Source: Terrisporobacter mayombei (lineage in GTDB: Bacteria; Bacillota; Clostridia; Peptostreptococcales; Peptostreptococcaceae). Taken from it: DNA of 64,000 nt. The stretch's first letter is position 1; each line of letters starts with the position of its first letter. The stretch spans positions 248,001 through 312,000 of the forward strand of contig NZ_JAHZMP010000003.1 in the NCBI RefSeq assembly GCF_020748465.1. The letters are read 5' to 3'. Position numbers and translations under genes: made by a program. Below the pieces are notes generated by a model. It ran no database searches. It was not told the DNA's origin and was given only the letters and a program-made list of their open reading frames with translations. Below, piece after piece: positions 61,364 through 64,000 of this stretch.

Positions 61364-63385
61364 TTATATGTTATTTTTTACTATATTTTTGTATCCACTA
61401 TAAGTTATATAGAAGTAAATCACATATATAAACAAGAATATTCCTGCTGTAACGAGAGATGATCCTCCTATGTCTGGTTGATTAAACATTGATATAAAGT
61501 CATTCACAACTTTTATGCCTACAACTGAGTGAACTAAAGCCAATATAACAGGTATGCTAAAGTAAACTAGAGTTTGTGTAAATATTGTTTTATTTATACT
61601 TTTTCTACTTGCTCCCAATCTCTTTAATGCTACATATCTTTCTATACTATCACTTGCTTCACTTAATTGCTGAAGTGCAAGAATTGCCATACTACTTATT
61701 AGGAATACTATTCCTATATAAATTCCTATAAATAATATAGTAGTTGTAATCCCTTTATTTCCTTCATAAATTGAATCTCTTGTATTTCCCATTACAAATC
61801 CTACTTTATCATAGTCTGTATTTGAATCTTGATATTTATCAAGTGTTTTAATAAAATTCTGTTCACTTTTTGCCTTATTATTTTTATCAAAATTAATATT
61901 TACACTACTTGAAGATAAATTTTTCTCATTGCAAAGATTATCACTAACTACAAGTGTAAGCATATTATTTGGCATGAAATCTGTTTTTAAATTATGCTTT
62001 ATTACTTCTTCATTTTTTATAGTGTATGTTTTACCGTCAATCTTAGCCGTACTATTATTCGTCATATATTCTTCTATTGATGGTAATAGTTTTGAGAAAT
62101 TTGATGTTATTAATATTTCATCTTCCTTTAAATTTATTGGCTCTTCATTATTTAAGCCTCTAATTTTATTGTATTCTGAAATTTTTATATATGATATTTC
62201 GAAGTCCATTTCTTTAACATTATCACTTACCGATTTTTTAACATTATCATTTAATGGTATAATATCTGAAAATTTCTTCCCAGAATTATATTCATTGTAG
62301 TAAACTACTTTGTCATTTTCTCCAAATTTAACTCCCATATAATCAAGAGATTTTTTTATATCTCTCACTTTGTCACCTTTATTCACATACATATATGCAC
62401 TTGCATCAAATGGAGTAGACTCTTCAACTCCTGCTTCTAAAGCATTTTTAAAACTAAATCCAGTTGATAATACACCTATTGTTAAAAATAACATTAGACA
62501 AATTACTGACATTGAAACAAAGTTTGTATTAACTTTACTGTTTATTTGTTTTACAACAAATATATTTAGACCTTTGAAATAAACCTTCTTGTTCTTTTTA
62601 ACCACATATAAGATAAATCCTGTCAAAGAGAAGAAGAATAACACTGTTCCTACTACTCCAAGTCCTATAGACATAGAGAATCTAGAGTCTGTTATATTTA
62701 ATCCCACATCTAAAACTAGTTTATACGCAACTCCTAAAGAAATAACACATAAAATAAATGCAATTAAATATACAAATGGATTTTTAAATTTTATTTCTTG
62801 TGTTTTTCTTCCCACTGTTAATAAATCAATTATTTTATATTTTGAAATTACAAAAGAGTTAAATATCATAACAAGTATAAACATTATTCCAAAGTACATA
62901 ATTGTTTTGATTATGGCTTGAGTAGAAATTATAAAAGTATATCCAGACATTTTAAAGTCAAATAATTTTGCAACAAGTACTGATAATCCTTGTGATGCTA
63001 TAAGACCTATAATCAATCCACTTATAAGTGAAAATATACCTACAATTACTGTTTCTAAAATTAAAATTCTAGAAATCTTATTTTTTGACATACCAAGAGT
63101 CATATAAATTCCCAGCTCTTTATTTCTCTTTTTAATTAAAAAGTTGTTAGCATAAAGAATTAAACTTCCTAAAATAAATGCTACAAATACTGATACATAA
63201 GATATTATGCTGGAAAGAGCCTCTACATATGTTGCACTTGAAGAATTCACTTCCATCATGGCTTTTTGTGATTCAATAGAGTTAAAACTATAGAATATAC
63301 AAACTGCTAATGTTAAAGTTAAAAAGTATATGGTATAATCTTTAAAACTTTTTCTAACATTTTTAAATGCTATCTTAGAATACAT
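61364..63385 (-). CDS. BceB-type ABC transporter permease
   Basis: A 673-residue permease from ATG 63385 (MYSKIAFKNVRKSFKDYTIY); the ATG nine bases upstream touches the GGAGGGG site. It has ten membrane helices and a ~210-residue extracellular domain near residues 310-520, the architecture of BceB/VraG-type permeases that remove peptide antibiotics from lipid II cycle intermediates. Works with the ATPase encoded upstream and signals to the adjacent kinase. Substrate peptide unknown. Confidence 0.92.
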   Translation of the reverse strand: MYSKIAFKNVRKSFKDYTIYFLTLTLAVCIFYSFNSIESQKAMMEVNSSSATYVEALSSIISYVSVFVAFILGSLILYANNFLIKKRNKELGIYMTLGMSKNKISRILILETVIVGIFSLISGLIIGLIASQGLSVLVAKLFDFKMSGYTFIISTQAIIKTIMYFGIMFILVMIFNSFVISKYKIIDLLTVGRKTQEIKFKNPFVYLIAFILCVISLGVAYKLVLDVGLNITDSRFSMSIGLGVVGTVLFFFSLTGFILYVVKKNKKVYFKGLNIFVVKQINSKVNTNFVSMSVICLMLFLTIGVLSTGFSFKNALEAGVEESTPFDASAYMYVNKGDKVRDIKKSLDYMGVKFGENDKVVYYNEYNSGKKFSDIIPLNDNVKKSVSDNVKEMDFEISYIKISEYNKIRGLNNEEPINLKEDEILITSNFSKLLPSIEEYMTNNSTAKIDGKTYTIKNEEVIKHNLKTDFMPNNMLTLVVSDNLCNEKNLSSSSVNINFDKNNKAKSEQNFIKTLDKYQDSNTDYDKVGFVMGNTRDSIYEGNKGITTTILFIGIYIGIVFLISSMAILALQQLSEASDSIERYVALKRLGASRKSINKTIFTQTLVYFSIPVILALVHSVVGIKVVNDFISMFNQPDIGGSSLVTAGIFLFIYVIYFYITYSGYKNIVKNNI

Positions 63386-63998
63386 TGTTGTCATCCCCTC
63401 CTATTAGAGTAATAACTTCCATTATTCTATTAAAGAACTCTTTTCTAGAATCTTTACCTCTTACTAATTCTGTGAAGATTTTTCCGTCCTTTATAAATAA
63501 AATTCTGTGAGCGTAACTTGCTGTAAAAGCATCATGAGTAACCATTAATATGGTTGCATTTAACTCTTGGTTAAGGCTCTCCATTCTTTCTAGTAATAAT
63601 CTTGCAGATTTTGAATCAAGCGCTCCCGTTGGCTCATCGGCAAGTATTAATGATGGATCTGTAACTATGGCTCTTGCTGATGCTACCCTTTGTTTTTGTC
63701 CACCAGACATTTGGTAAGGGTATTTATTTAATACTGTTTCAATTTCTAGATATTTTGCTACTTCTTTTATTTTTCCATCTACTTCAGAAGCTTTTTCACC
63801 CTTTATTGTTAATGCTAATGCTATATTTTCATAAGCAGTTAATGTATCTAGTAAGTTAAAATCTTGGAATATGAATCCCAGCTCATTTTGTCTAAATTTA
63901 TCTAAGTTTTTAGACTTTAATCTTGTAATATCTTTATCATTTATTATTATGCTTCCAGTTGTAACAGTATCTATTGTTGAAATACAGTTAAGAAGCGT
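63375..63998 (-). CDS. BceA-type ABC transporter ATPase (partial)
   Basis: The C-terminal 207 residues are in the window; the Walker A is cut off by the right edge. Visible are the Q loop (ELGFIFQDFNLLD), signature MSGGQKQRVASARA, Walker B LILADEPTGALDS, and the switch His in TILMVTHDAFTASYA. The stop overlaps the permease gene by 11 bases. A typical ATPase of peptide-antibiotic detoxification transporters. An internal Met in the signature motif is not the start. Confidence 0.9.
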   Translation of the reverse strand, partial: TLLNCISTIDTVTTGSIIINDKDITRLKSKNLDKFRQNELGFIFQDFNLLDTLTAYENIALALTIKGEKASEVDGKIKEVAKYLEIETVLNKYPYQMSGGQKQRVASARAIVTDPSLILADEPTGALDSKSARLLLERMESLNQELNATILMVTHDAFTASYAHRILFIKDGKIFTELVRGKDSRKEFFNRIMEVITLIGGDDNNVF

Positions 63999-64000
63999 TG

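Noticed and set aside
1-64000. CRISPR arrays, rRNA or tRNA genes
   Set aside because: I saw no regularly spaced short repeats and no rRNA or tRNA; the only tRNA-like structure is the tmRNA.

Overview
AT-rich (roughly 30% GC) bacterial chromosome of the low-GC Firmicutes type. Gene content (CD3324-family regulator, CofE-like protein, AraC/GH39 fusion, YtaF, Bce-type module, Clostridium-like tmRNA) suggests an anaerobic Clostridia, probably a Peptostreptococcaceae member such as Paraclostridium, Clostridioides or Romboutsia. This assignment is inference. Most genes are on the minus strand.

Layout. 1-18 kb is a patchwork of accessory metabolism and transport: GNAT enzymes, two alpha/beta hydrolases, a PAP2 phosphatase, a GH3 glycosidase beside an AraC regulator fused to a GH39 domain, a ClC channel, a COG4705 membrane protein and a 4Fe-4S protein. 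Decayed fragments are frequent (MerR, IS3 orfA, others). 19-30 kb holds a DUF187 glycosidase-like protein, a LigB-type dioxygenase with a LysR regulator, a CofE-like protein, and a four-gene operon (GIY-YIG, unknown, MoxR-type AAA+, VWA with an HEIGH motif). 30-41 kb is a WapA/RHS polymorphic-toxin locus: a secreted 2,349-residue RHS protein with a nuclease-like tip, its likely immunity gene, and an orphan RHS tip with a HINT domain and a second toxin, followed by another likely immunity gene. 41-56 kb is an integrated element ending in the 3' end of tmRNA (ssrA). It has an integrase, divergent repressor genes, an excisionase, a replication module with DnaB-type helicase, a J-domain protein and a sigma factor, but no capsid, terminase or tail genes, so it looks like a phage satellite or remnant. 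Its cargo is an Abi_2 gene behind a structured RNA, a lipoprotein, a possible small hydrophobic toxin, and a MerR-controlled pentapeptide-repeat/CAT pair. 56-64 kb is core-like: ssrA, smpB, a DUF998 protein, a K+ channel, ytaF, and a Bce-type two-component/ABC module cut by the window end.

The unifying theme is accretion at tmRNA. Three ~200-bp repeats (19.5, 30.55 and 41.0 kb) each carry a hairpin, a 16-20 bp copy of the tmRNA 3' end, and a GTGTGCTAA box 144-145 bp further on. The same box occurs twice beside the live tmRNA. The simplest reading is that successive related elements inserted at ssrA and left old junctions behind, together with RHS tips, a dead CAT gene and immunity-like genes. 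The likeliest little-described systems are the GIY-YIG/AAA/VWA operon and the Abi_2 gene with its upstream RNA and a frame-breaking G6 tract.
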